A stretch of 64,000 nt of DNA. It comes from Photobacterium sanguinicancri (GTDB lineage: Bacteria; Pseudomonadota; Gammaproteobacteria; Enterobacterales; Vibrionaceae). The stretch is from contig NZ_AP024851.1 of assembly GCF_024346675.1 (NCBI RefSeq), positions 434,001-498,000 of the forward strand. The letters run 5' to 3'. A program made the translations under genes and the position numbers. The notes below the pieces were generated by a model. That model did not search any database. It was not told where the DNA came from and saw only the letters and a list, made by a program, of their open reading frames with translations. Below, one piece after another: positions 25,647 through 34,513 of the stretch; position 1 is the first letter of the stretch, and each line of letters starts with the position of its first letter.

Positions 25647-27647
25647 ATGTATAGACACATTGTTACTCTGCTATTAACTGTCTTTATTTCAGCTTGTGGT
25701 GGCGGAGGAGATGAGAGTTCAGATGTTATTACAGTCTCGAAACCACCCAAAGCGACCAATGTAGCGCTGAAAGGTTCAGAGATCGATAATGGAATCCAAT
25801 CAGGACAAGAGGTTATTGGCCAGTACACGTTTAATTCTGCAAGTATTCCCCCAGGGCTGGATGCCTCTATTGGTTTTTGGGAAACAGAATCAGGGACGAG
25901 TATTCATCGCGGGTTAAAATACCGTATTCCTCGTGATAATAGTCTTGCTGGTACTCGAATTCGCTTTTGCGTTAAGCCCTTCAATCGTATTGATAGAAAA
26001 GCAGGCAAGAAAGCTTGCTCCAAATTTGTATTAATAACACCTGTCTTTTTTGATCCATCTAGCCCTATGGTAAAAATATTATCTAATGCTTACACCCCTG
26101 AAGTGGTAGGTGGCGAGTTATTAACTTTTATCATAAATAAAAATGGCGATAGCGTTGATGGTGAGCATGGGTTTCGTTGGAAGCGAAATGGCCAAATTAT
26201 ATCTAATGAAAATAGTGATTCTTATTTATTGACGGTTGCTGATGAAGGTAAATACATATCTGTATGTATTATTAACCAAGTGACGAATACATTAATATCA
26301 TGTTCAGAAGAAACGAATGCGATACAAGCTGCTGCTGGTATTATGCCATCTGTGTATCTTGAGCCTTTATCAGCAAAAGTTGAAGTCGGGCAAAATGTGT
26401 TGCTAGATTATCATTTTATTGATCTTGATAACGATAAGGAAGATATCGATACAACGTCATTTTCGTGGTTTGTCGATGATAACCTTATTGCAACAGATCA
26501 GTCATTGCTTGTTGATACATCTATGGTCCATAAAAAACTGAAAGGTTGTGTGACGCCTTATTCGTTAACTGGGTGGCCTAAATCGGGTGAGATGACGTGC
26601 ACAGAAGAAGTCATTATCACATCTATCGCGGGTGATCTGCCTAGGGCGAATAATGTGGCAATAATGGGTCATCGTTTTGAAGGTAAAACGGTTGAGGGGA
26701 GTTATGATTATTTTGACCCGAACAATAATCAAGAAACCGCTAGCTTGTTTACATGGTCTATTATCAAAAACGGTCAAGAGACTGTCGTGGGCCAGGAACA
26801 AGGTTATACATTACAATCTGGTGATGAAGGTAAGGGCAATAAAATCCGTTTTTGTGTTGTAGCGCTAAATAACCAAGCACAAGGTATACCTGCGTGTGTG
26901 ACTAAAAATATTGCTTGGGTAGATGGCGAAGGGGATTTTAGAGAGGGGGGCGCTGTTACCGCTAATCTTAAAGGTTTTCCTGAGTTCAGTCAGTCATATT
27001 GGTTGTCAGAGGGGCATCAAACTCCAGAACTCCCATTAGCACTAAATACAACACCTAATACCGTTTCAACATTAATAGTTGATGACGTACTGCCCGATTT
27101 CATTAACTTAAAGCCGATGAAGCTATGTTTATCATTTGATACCTCGCTACTCAATAGCGATGATATATGCCGCGAAATTCCGATTGGCAAAAAGTTGTCA
27201 CGTTTCATTGCAATAGATGGCGATAAAGGCTCATCGGCTGCAATAAATATAAATCAGTCAATTATTACTCTTGATGGTTTTTATCGGTTATACCGCCCAT
27301 ATACTTGGTCTGAATTTAAAATTTTACCATCAGAGATCCGATCTCAATTCAGCAGCGCTGAAGCATCGCAGCTGACCAATAGTCAGGTTGAGGGGGTGAA
27401 AATGACCCCAGAAGATGCCAATAAATTTTGTTTGCTTAACTTCGGTGCTCCAGGTGTTGCAAGTCGTTATATTCATAAATACAACGGTGTTGGTGTTGGG
27501 CTAATGCATGGTTGGCCAGAAGACCTGCTTTCTCAAGACTTTATGGTTAAAGAGCCTGACGGTTTCTTTGTGGATAGTGAGGAGAAGTTTAGTGCTGTAG
27601 AATCGAATGAAAAATATGCTTTTTCTTGTATGTCGATTGTACAATAG
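25647..27647 (+). CDS. Large surface or periplasmic lipoprotein with repeated Ig-like modules
   Basis: About 666 residues from the ATG at 25647 (an ATG at 25626 is also in frame). The signal peptide ends in a lipobox, TVFISAC, with Cys17 followed by GGGGDESS, a Gly/Asp linker expected after lipidation. The body holds about four copies of a beta-rich module. Each has a W in mid-module and a late D-E-G-[K]-x-I-[R/S]-x-C-V/I pattern (for example SGDEGKGNKIRFCV), similar to Ig-like repeats in Vibrionaceae exported proteins. The C-terminal 120 residues form a separate Cys-containing domain I do not recognise. Probably monocistronic. Confidence 0.75.
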   Translation: MYRHIVTLLLTVFISACGGGGDESSDVITVSKPPKATNVALKGSEIDNGIQSGQEVIGQYTFNSASIPPGLDASIGFWETESGTSIHRGLKYRIPRDNSLAGTRIRFCVKPFNRIDRKAGKKACSKFVLITPVFFDPSSPMVKILSNAYTPEVVGGELLTFIINKNGDSVDGEHGFRWKRNGQIISNENSDSYLLTVADEGKYISVCIINQVTNTLISCSEETNAIQAAAGIMPSVYLEPLSAKVEVGQNVLLDYHFIDLDNDKEDIDTTSFSWFVDDNLIATDQSLLVDTSMVHKKLKGCVTPYSLTGWPKSGEMTCTEEVIITSIAGDLPRANNVAIMGHRFEGKTVEGSYDYFDPNNNQETASLFTWSIIKNGQETVVGQEQGYTLQSGDEGKGNKIRFCVVALNNQAQGIPACVTKNIAWVDGEGDFREGGAVTANLKGFPEFSQSYWLSEGHQTPELPLALNTTPNTVSTLIVDDVLPDFINLKPMKLCLSFDTSLLNSDDICREIPIGKKLSRFIAIDGDKGSSAAININQSIITLDGFYRLYRPYTWSEFKILPSEIRSQFSSAEASQLTNSQVEGVKMTPEDANKFCLLNFGAPGVASRYIHKYNGVGVGLMHGWPEDLLSQDFMVKEPDGFFVDSEEKFSAVESNEKYAFSCMSIVQ

Positions 27648-27785
27648 CTGAATTTAAGGTATGGAATTAGTTGTTGGTTAAGTATTCAGGTGGTGGTTTT
27701 CTGGTGTGGAGAGCGCTCGCCTCTAATATTAACAGGATGAGTGTGAGTGCATATAATCACCAATAACGACCATACATTATTACGT

Positions 27786-27817
27786 AAAAAAACGGCCCTT
27801 TATTGGGCCGTTTTTTT
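27786..27817. terminator. Bidirectional terminator
   Basis: AAAAAACGGCCC, loop TTTATT, GGGCCGTTTTTT. It separates the convergent lipoprotein and 27854 genes. Confidence 0.9.
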
Positions 27818-27853
27818 ATCTGTATTTAAGTTGTTTGTAAAACGACTTAATGA

Positions 27854-28291
27854 TTACTCAGCTACAGTAATTACGTTTTTATAGTGTTTCGCACGTGCAC
27901 GAAGAAAATCGACATCTGGCGGGAAGTCTTTATTTGATTTTGCATGGCGCATAACATCAAATACTTTAAATTCAGTCAGAATAGCATAGCGGTAAGGTTT
28001 AAAATCACCTTTGATTTGTAACGTAGGATCAAAGTACTCATCACCTCGCTTAATAATCGCGTGATCAACAACGTCACCTTCGTTTTCGCAGCGGTAACCT
28101 AATACATAACGATCGCCTTTCGTGAAGATTACATTCATATAGCTGTTATAAAAACTTTCGTCTTCTGTAGTCGTACAGCTTTCTAGTAGTTCTTCATCCA
28201 TCGCGTTTACAGTTACAAAACGCATATTTTCAGGCTTTAGGTTTAAAGCCGCTAGTTCTTTATGAGCAGCTTCGAGAGTCAGTTGGGTCAC
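27854..28291 (-). CDS. Conserved-looking cytoplasmic protein of unknown function
   Basis: A 145-residue protein without signal peptide or membrane segment. It has a mixed alpha/beta character, with the segments MRFVTVNAMDEELLESC and FTKGDRYVLGYRCENEGDVVDHAIIKRGDEYFDPT. I do not recognise the family. It stands alone between the convergent terminator and the Fur-controlled receptor promoter. Codon use looks like its neighbours. Confidence 0.7.
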   Translation of the reverse strand: MTQLTLEAAHKELAALNLKPENMRFVTVNAMDEELLESCTTTEDESFYNSYMNVIFTKGDRYVLGYRCENEGDVVDHAIIKRGDEYFDPTLQIKGDFKPYRYAILTEFKVFDVMRHAKSNKDFPPDVDFLRARAKHYKNVITVAE

Positions 28292-28452
28292 TTTTTATAC
28301 CGAATTATCAATAGAATCCCCTACATTATACATCTAAATTCAGCAAGTTCACCTTAAGAGTGTAGATGTGATAAAAGCATAAAAATGCCTTCTTGGCGTA
28401 TTTAGGGTTTACAAAACTTTACGAATGCAAAGAATGTAAATTTAACTGCAAA

Positions 28453-28467
28453 TAATAATGGTTATCA
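28453..28467. promoter_or_regulatory. Candidate Fur box of the siderophore receptor
   Basis: TAATAATGGTTATCA matches the 7-1-7 Fur core (TGATAAT-N-ATTATCA) at 12 of the 14 defined positions, about 105 bases upstream of the receptor start. It implies iron repression. Confidence 0.6.
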
Positions 28468-28571
28468 CTAATATTTCGCTAAATTTTGCAGTGGCCGAAA
28501 GGCTGCGATGAGCCATCTAAACCCAAAAACAAAAATTAGCTCATTACATACTTATTTGGAGATAACGGATT

Positions 28572-30668
28572 ATGTTTTCTAAAACTCAGCTGGCTTTACT
28601 TATTGGTGCAGTACTCACTGTTCCTGCTGCTTATGCAGAAACAACGCAAGTGGATGAGCACATGGTTGTTACTGGCCGTGATCACGGCTACAAAGCAGAT
28701 ACCAATACGACCGCAATGAAAATTGAGGCGACTCAGCTTGAAACCCCAGGACAAGTTACCGTTATTGATGAGCAAATCATCGATGAGCAACGTGCAAGTA
28801 CGCTAGGTGACGTTCTAGCAAATGATGCAAGTATTGCAGCTGGTGGTGATAGTCGTAACCGTGAGCGCTTTTCGCTACGTGGTTTTGACTTGGAAGTATT
28901 GCGTGATGGTCGTAAGCACTGGTCTCACTATAAGCAGCCAATTGAACTTTTAGAGCGTGTAGAAATCCTAAAAGGCCCATCAGGTTTGCTATATGGCACT
29001 TCGGCACCAGGCGGCATGGTGAATATGGTTTCTAAGAAACCAACTTACGAAACACAAGTTAACGTAAGCCAAGATATTGGCTCAAATAATCATTCTCGTA
29101 CAGTTGCGGATATTAGCGGTGCATTGAATGAAGATAAGACATTACGTGCGCGTGCTGTATTGTCGAAAATGACCGAAGATTCATGGCGTAAATATGGTGA
29201 TGGCAGCACTCACTCAACAGAACGTTTTGTTGGTGGGCTATTTGTTGATTATGACTTTAACGATGATGTCACTTTGTCTGTTCATTATGATAATACGCAC
29301 GACAAAGGCAGTGTAGATTCTGGTGCATTCGTTGTTGATGGTAAAGTTGTAAATGGCCGCGAACATATTTGGGATGCACAATGGTCAACTATAGAGAACC
29401 GTTCTGAAAACATTGGATTTGATGTTAATGCTCAGATTACTGATGCTTGGGCGGTTACAACAGGCTTTAATTATCAAGATTTCAATCGTCAAGATATCGA
29501 GAGTTTCCCTAGCCTATCTGCAGTTAACCCAGACGGAACGGGTTCAGTCACTCATGGTGGTTCAGACCGTAAAGATCATTGGGTACATCAAACAGGTTAT
29601 GTTGATTTTGTTGGTAACTTTGACGCTCTAGGTGTATCTCACCAAATGTTGGTTGGTGCAAACTGGTTAGGCTATAGCTACGATAGAGATCAAATGAGCT
29701 TTAATAAGGTTTCGACAGATCCAAGCGAACCAGTTCCAACACCAACACCAAAACCATCGACAGGGAAGAAACCAAATCCAAGTCAGTCACATAGTCATTC
29801 CGATTCATACGGTGTCTATGTACAAGATATGATCACGTTTAATGATCAATGGCAAGCACTTGCTGGTGCTCGTTTTGACGAAACGCGTAGTAGTGGTCGT
29901 AAAGATAACGCTCTATCGCCTAAGCTAGCTGTGATTTACCATCCTGCAGAAAATGGCTCACTGTACCTGACTTATTCTGAAAGCTTTGAGCATCAAGGCG
30001 AGGTATCAGGCAGTGAATACGTGAATGATGGTCAACAGCTAGATCCTCGTCGTGGTAAGCTTTACGAATTTGGTACGAAGTGGAATCTACTAGACGATTC
30101 ACTGTACTTAACAGGTGCGCTTTTTGATATTACAGAAGAAGGCCGAACGTTTGTAGAAGAACTTAGCAATGGCATGAAAGATATGACACAAGCTGGTGAA
30201 CAAAATCACCGTGGTGTTGAAGTTTCTGCGCAAGGCTTTATTACTGAAAAGTTATCATTAAGTGCTTCGGCGATGTACCTAAATGCAGAGTACGTGAAAT
30301 ATCAATCACGAGGTACAGACTATTCTGGAAACCGTCCAGCAGACGTACCTGAATACTCAGCTAGTGTATGGTCTCGTTACAGCTTCGTGACTGGCACTGA
30401 CATGAACTTAGGTGTGATTTACGTAGGTGAGCGTTTTGGTGATGCAGCAAATACCTTCCAAAAAGACAGCTACACGCGCGTAGATTTAGGTGTGGCACAC
30501 ACTTATAAATACGATGAAAAGCTAGACATCATTGGCCGACTAAACGTGGAAAATGTATTTGATACTGAATACTTTGGCGGTGGCGGCAGTAAAGATGGTG
30601 AAGGTTACAAAAACGTTGTTGTTGGCGAAGGTCGTAACTTCATGGCTTCAATTCAATTCCGTTACTAA
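28572..30668 (+). CDS. TonB-dependent ferric-siderophore receptor
   Basis: A 698-residue outer-membrane receptor. It has a signal peptide ending AAYA (about residue 22), a plug domain (about 50-165 with QRASTLGDVLANDASIAAGG, RVEILKGPSGLLYGTSAPGGMVNMVSKKP), then a 22-strand barrel ending in the aromatic terminus SIQFRY. The layout is that of hydroxamate-type receptors (FhuE, FoxA and relatives). A Pro/Lys/Ser/His-rich external loop occurs at about residues 393-415. The TonB2 operon follows after a terminator, so it is the presumed energiser. The ligand is not predictable from sequence. Confidence 0.92.
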   Translation: MFSKTQLALLIGAVLTVPAAYAETTQVDEHMVVTGRDHGYKADTNTTAMKIEATQLETPGQVTVIDEQIIDEQRASTLGDVLANDASIAAGGDSRNRERFSLRGFDLEVLRDGRKHWSHYKQPIELLERVEILKGPSGLLYGTSAPGGMVNMVSKKPTYETQVNVSQDIGSNNHSRTVADISGALNEDKTLRARAVLSKMTEDSWRKYGDGSTHSTERFVGGLFVDYDFNDDVTLSVHYDNTHDKGSVDSGAFVVDGKVVNGREHIWDAQWSTIENRSENIGFDVNAQITDAWAVTTGFNYQDFNRQDIESFPSLSAVNPDGTGSVTHGGSDRKDHWVHQTGYVDFVGNFDALGVSHQMLVGANWLGYSYDRDQMSFNKVSTDPSEPVPTPTPKPSTGKKPNPSQSHSHSDSYGVYVQDMITFNDQWQALAGARFDETRSSGRKDNALSPKLAVIYHPAENGSLYLTYSESFEHQGEVSGSEYVNDGQQLDPRRGKLYEFGTKWNLLDDSLYLTGALFDITEEGRTFVEELSNGMKDMTQAGEQNHRGVEVSAQGFITEKLSLSASAMYLNAEYVKYQSRGTDYSGNRPADVPEYSASVWSRYSFVTGTDMNLGVIYVGERFGDAANTFQKDSYTRVDLGVAHTYKYDEKLDIIGRLNVENVFDTEYFGGGGSKDGEGYKNVVVGEGRNFMASIQFRY

Positions 30669-30676
30669 TCGAATTT

Positions 30677-30704
30677 AAGGGGAAAGCAGATGCTTTCCCC
30701 TTTA
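30677..30704 (+). terminator. Terminator after the receptor gene
   Basis: GGGGAAAGC, loop AGAT, GCTTTCCCC, then TTTATTT. Confidence 0.85.
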
Positions 30705-30831
30705 TTTGTTTAAATGAGATTTGTTTTCAATTAGAATCGATATTGTTTTAAGCCCGGCTTGGTTCGGGATTCTTTATTTTTAGTTTTTATTATTTTTTCT
30801 ATTACGTCATTTTATGTTTAAGAGTAAGAAA

Positions 30832-31611
30832 ATGAAGGGATTTAAGCCTTCGCTAGTATGTCTAGCGCTGAGTATTGCCATGGGTGCACAAGCGAACAGC
30901 TTGGACAGTGCCCGTGCTGTCGAAAACAAGATCAACAAAGCTTCTGCTGTTAGTCAGACCAAAATTGATAAAAGTGCAGAAGCAGCTTTGACGATGCAGG
31001 CTGAAATTGAACAGCTTCAGGAAGAAGTGAAAAACCTGACAGTTTACCGTGATCACATGGCACGCTTAGTGGCGAACCAAGAGCAAGAGAGTGCGAGCCT
31101 AACCGATCAAATTCAGGGCATTAAAGATACGCGTCAAGGCGTGGTCCCTCTAATGTACAAAATGATCGATGGCCTAAAGGTTATCATTGCACAAGATAAA
31201 CCGATTAAGCGTGACCAACGATTAGCACGTATTGCCAAGCTAGAGCTGATGATGTCACAAGCTGATATCAGTGATGCAGAAAAATACCGCCGTATTTTAG
31301 AAAGCTACCAAATTGAAATGGATTACGGCACTAAGCTGGGTGTTTATCAAGGTGAGCTTGCACTTACCTCCAGCGATACTATTGAAGCTGAACTGCTTTA
31401 TCTAGGTCGTATCTCGCTAGTGGCTCGTAGCTTAGACGGCAAGCGATACTGGACGTGGAACGATCAAAATGCAGGCTGGCAAGCCCTTGATTCACAGTTC
31501 TCATCAGGGGTTGATAAAGCCTTCGCGATTGCAAACAAACAAGTCGCGCCAAGCTTGATAAACCTTCCTGTATCTTTGCAAGCAACAACAAATAACGTGG
31601 AGACGAAGTAA
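30832..31611 (+). CDS. DUF3450 family periplasmic protein of the TonB2 operon
   Basis: About 259 residues with a signal peptide (cleavage after ANA/QA, around residue 21) followed by a long coiled coil (AALTMQAEIEQLQEEVKNLTVYRDHMARLVANQEQESASL) and a conserved C-terminal domain with RISLVARSLDGKRYWTWNDQNAGWQAL. This is the DUF3450 protein that begins the TonB2 operons of vibrios. I chose the ATG at 30832, preceded by TAAGAG, over that at 30814. The next gene starts two bases after the stop. Its exact role is unknown; it probably supports assembly or function of the TtpC-ExbB2-ExbD2-TonB2 complex. Confidence 0.85.
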   Translation: MKGFKPSLVCLALSIAMGAQANSLDSARAVENKINKASAVSQTKIDKSAEAALTMQAEIEQLQEEVKNLTVYRDHMARLVANQEQESASLTDQIQGIKDTRQGVVPLMYKMIDGLKVIIAQDKPIKRDQRLARIAKLELMMSQADISDAEKYRRILESYQIEMDYGTKLGVYQGELALTSSDTIEAELLYLGRISLVARSLDGKRYWTWNDQNAGWQALDSQFSSGVDKAFAIANKQVAPSLINLPVSLQATTNNVETK

Positions 31612-31612
31612 C

Positions 31613-32941
31613 ATGAAAATCAAAGCGTTAGTTGCAGCACTGTGCCTATTTAGCTTACCGCTTACGGCAACAGCGAATACCGAATTATTACAAAGCACTC
31701 AACAAGAGCAAAAAGTACAACGCGCACACGATCAAGCGCGTGAATCTGGCTTTAAGCACACAGAACAAAACATCAAGGCACAACGAAACGCCTTGATTGC
31801 ACAGCGTAACCAGCTACAGCAAGAAACAGAACAGCTGAGCGATACCTTTAGTGATAATGAAAATAAACTCGCTATTCTTGAAGAGCATTTACGTTTAGAA
31901 ACGGGCAGTTTAGGCGAGTTATTTGGTGTGGTTCGTCAAACCGCGAAAGATTTGAAAAGCGAGCTAGGTGCTTCTGTTACCGCCGCTGATCGTCACCAAT
32001 ACAACCATGTTATTGGCGATATTGTGGATGCGAAAGCCTTGCCATCATTACCTCAGCTAACAGGCTTGTGGTTAAGTATGGAAGAGCAGATTAAGGCAAG
32101 TGGTGAACTTGCTGATGTTAACGTGCCATACATTAACGGTGAGGGTCACAAATCGAGTGTTCATGCGTACCGTTTAGGTAGCTTAGGCATGATTGCCGAT
32201 CACGGTTACATCGAATGGGATGGTGCTAAAAACACGGCAAAACCTTACTTAAAACAACCAGACAATGGCCCGGTATTTTCTGACTTTACTCAAGCAAACC
32301 AAGTCCAGTCGGTTGTGGTCGATCCATCGCGTGGCATGATGTTGGCGCAGCTTGCCAATGAACCCGATTTGAAAGATCGTCTCGCACACGGCGGTGTCGT
32401 CGGTAAGATTATTTTGGGCTTATTAGCTATCGGTGCTGTGATTGCGCTGTTCCGTGGCGGTAAATTGATGATGACTCGTCAACAGATCCGTACGCAGTTG
32501 AAAAATCCAGAACAGCCGGGCAATAACCCATTGGGCCGTGTTCTTTCTGTTTACAATAAAGAACAAAACCGCAGTGTTGAAGCGCTTGAATTGCGTTTGC
32601 TTGAAACTATCGTCGATGAGCAGCAAAGCCTAGAAAAAGGCCTATCCATGCTGAAATTATTAGCGGCATTAGCACCGATGTTAGGCTTGCTGGGTACAGT
32701 AACCGGCATGATCGAAACCTTCCAAGTGATTACTCAATTTGGTAACGGCGACCCTAAAGTGATGGCTGGCGGTATCTCGACGGCCTTGGTAACGACGGTA
32801 CTGGGTTTGATCTCTGCGATGCCACTACTGTTAGCGCATAACGTATTAAGCACACAAGCTGAGAACATCCGTAATATCTTGGAAAAACAGGGCATCAGCC
32901 TCGTTGCTGAACAAGCCGAGAAAGTAGGAAAAGCAGCCTAA
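31613..32941 (+). CDS. ttpC: TtpC, MotA/TolQ/ExbB-like component of the TonB2 system
   Basis: A 442-residue inner-membrane protein with a cleavable signal (ends TATA), a periplasmic coiled-coil and globular region (about 25-250), then three membrane helices with the MotA/TolQ/ExbB proton-channel domain (about 265-430; LAALAPMLGLLGTVTGMIETFQ and GGISTALVTTVLGLISAMPLLL). In vibrios TtpC is needed in addition to ExbB2, ExbD2 and TonB2 for siderophore uptake. It overlaps the next gene at TAATG. Confidence 0.9.
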   Translation: MKIKALVAALCLFSLPLTATANTELLQSTQQEQKVQRAHDQARESGFKHTEQNIKAQRNALIAQRNQLQQETEQLSDTFSDNENKLAILEEHLRLETGSLGELFGVVRQTAKDLKSELGASVTAADRHQYNHVIGDIVDAKALPSLPQLTGLWLSMEEQIKASGELADVNVPYINGEGHKSSVHAYRLGSLGMIADHGYIEWDGAKNTAKPYLKQPDNGPVFSDFTQANQVQSVVVDPSRGMMLAQLANEPDLKDRLAHGGVVGKIILGLLAIGAVIALFRGGKLMMTRQQIRTQLKNPEQPGNNPLGRVLSVYNKEQNRSVEALELRLLETIVDEQQSLEKGLSMLKLLAALAPMLGLLGTVTGMIETFQVITQFGNGDPKVMAGGISTALVTTVLGLISAMPLLLAHNVLSTQAENIRNILEKQGISLVAEQAEKVGKAA

Positions 32942-33495
32942 TGGGATTCAGTCTTTCAGAAGCCTTGCATTCAACGGTTTTCGAAGCCTGGTGGTTGTCA
33001 CTATCACATTTCATGGACCAAGGCGGCCTTATTTTATGGTGGTTGGCCGCCGTGGTTGTACTGTGCTGGTTGTTGGTGATTGAACGCGTCTTGTATTTAT
33101 TTGTGACTTATCCTGCTCAGAAAAAGCAGTGGTTAGCGCAATGGCATCAACGTGACGATCAAACATCTTGGTATGCGCATGCTATCCGCGATGGTTGGTT
33201 AAGCGAAGCGCGTATCGCCCTTAATCAGAATCTGAATTTGATTAAAGTGTTAGTGGCTATTTGCCCTATGTTGGGCTTACTTGGCACGGTAACCGGTATG
33301 ATCTCGGTATTTGATGTGATGGCAACGCAAGGTAGTAGCCAACCACGATTAATGGCATCAGGTATTTCTTTAGCGACTTTACCGACGATGGCGGGCATGG
33401 TTGCTGCGTTAGCGGGAATGTTTGTTCACGCACGTTTATCAAAAGCGTGTTTATGGCGTGAACAAAAACTAGAAAAATTATTAAGGAGCCGATGA
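32941..33495 (+). CDS. exbB2: ExbB2 proton-channel protein
   Basis: A 184-residue inner-membrane protein of the MotA/TolQ/ExbB family with three helices. The channel motif is LVAICPMLGLLGTVTGMISVFDVMA, followed by ASGISLATLPTMAGMVAALAGMF. It forms the energy-harvesting complex with ExbD2 and drives TonB2. It is translationally coupled at both ends: TAATG with ttpC and ATGA with exbD2. Confidence 0.92.
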   Translation: MGFSLSEALHSTVFEAWWLSLSHFMDQGGLILWWLAAVVVLCWLLVIERVLYLFVTYPAQKKQWLAQWHQRDDQTSWYAHAIRDGWLSEARIALNQNLNLIKVLVAICPMLGLLGTVTGMISVFDVMATQGSSQPRLMASGISLATLPTMAGMVAALAGMFVHARLSKACLWREQKLEKLLRSR

Positions 33496-33899
33496 TGAGA
33501 CTTAGTCGTCCATCTTCCGCACGTGAAGAAGCACAAATCGATATGACTTCCATGTTGGATATTGTATTCATCATGTTGATTTTCTTTATTGTTACTAGCT
33601 CTTTTGTGCGCGAATCAGGTGTCGAAGTGAATCGCCCACAGGCAAGTAATGTTGTGAGCAAAAAAGATGCGGGCATTTTTGTTGCTATCACTTCAGCTAA
33701 CGATATTTACATTGATAAGCGTGTTATCGATGTAGAGCGTGTGCAAGCCACGTTAGAGCACTTGCTGCTCGAACAACCAGAAGCCTCATTAGTGATTCAA
33801 GCGGACGAACATGCTTATAACGGCACAGTCGTTAAAGTGATGGATGCGGCAAAAGGTGCGGGTGTTAAGAGTATTGCATTGGCTGCGGAGAAGAGCTAA
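33492..33899 (+). CDS. exbD2: ExbD2 biopolymer transport protein
   Basis: A 135-residue protein with one membrane helix near the N-terminus. It has the functional Asp in IDMTSMLDIVFIMLIFFIV, the proton-responsive residue in ExbD/TolR proteins, and a periplasmic C-terminal domain. AAGGAG precedes the ATG. It overlaps exbB2 by four bases and tonB2 by one. Confidence 0.92.
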   Translation: MMRLSRPSSAREEAQIDMTSMLDIVFIMLIFFIVTSSFVRESGVEVNRPQASNVVSKKDAGIFVAITSANDIYIDKRVIDVERVQATLEHLLLEQPEASLVIQADEHAYNGTVVKVMDAAKGAGVKSIALAAEKS

Positions 33900-34513
33900 T
33901 GCGTCGATTATTGATCGCTTTACCTTTAGCGGTTGTGGTGACTTTGGGCTTGTTCACGTTTATGGCATGGATGGTCGATAACGGCCATCGAGGTAAACCT
34001 GAGTCAGGTGAAGTCTTAGCTTTTGATATGGTGATGGTCGAGCAAGAACGCGATGCGCAGCGTCGTCAACGTGCCGTACCTGAAAAGCCTGATACACCAG
34101 AACCACCGCCAGAAGCAAAACCGATGGCGAAAGCACAAGCTGTTGCGACCTCGATGCCGAACACACCGACCTTAGCACTAGATATGGCAGCGACAGGTGT
34201 AGCGATTAGCATGCCTGAGTTTTCTGATTTTGGCGCTAATCAACAAGCGATGCCGCTCTATCGTGTCGAGCCCCGTTATCCTGCTCGCGCCTTGAAACAA
34301 GGTGCTGAGGGTTTTGTGGTGATGTCGTTCACCATAGATCCGCAGGGTAGGCCAACGGATGTCGCTATATTAGATGCAAAACCACGTCGCTTATTTGAAA
34401 AAGAAGCGATTCGAGCACTGCGTAAATGGAAGTACCAGCCTAAAGTTGTTGATGGTAAGGCGATTGCGCAAGTTGGACAAACGGTAAGACTGGAGTTCAA
34501 ATTAAGCAAATGA
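33899..34513 (+). CDS. tonB2: TonB2 energy-transducing protein
   Basis: A 204-residue short TonB: an N-terminal membrane anchor (LLIALPLAVVVTLGLFTFMAWMV), a brief Pro-rich spacer (PEKPDTPEPPPEAKP) and the C-terminal TonB domain (YPARALKQGAEGFVVMSFTID through FEKEAIRALRKWKYQP). It transmits proton-motive energy to outer-membrane receptors such as the one at 28572. The short spacer is typical of the TonB2 class. It overlaps the TPR gene at ATGA. Confidence 0.92.
   Translation: MRRLLIALPLAVVVTLGLFTFMAWMVDNGHRGKPESGEVLAFDMVMVEQERDAQRRQRAVPEKPDTPEPPPEAKPMAKAQAVATSMPNTPTLALDMAATGVAISMPEFSDFGANQQAMPLYRVEPRYPARALKQGAEGFVVMSFTIDPQGRPTDVAILDAKPRRLFEKEAIRALRKWKYQPKVVDGKAIAQVGQTVRLEFKLSK

Noticed and set aside
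30721..30760. Fur box upstream of the DUF3450-TonB2 operon
   Set aside because: The best segment (TTAGAATCGATATTG) has too many mismatches to the 7-1-7 core.
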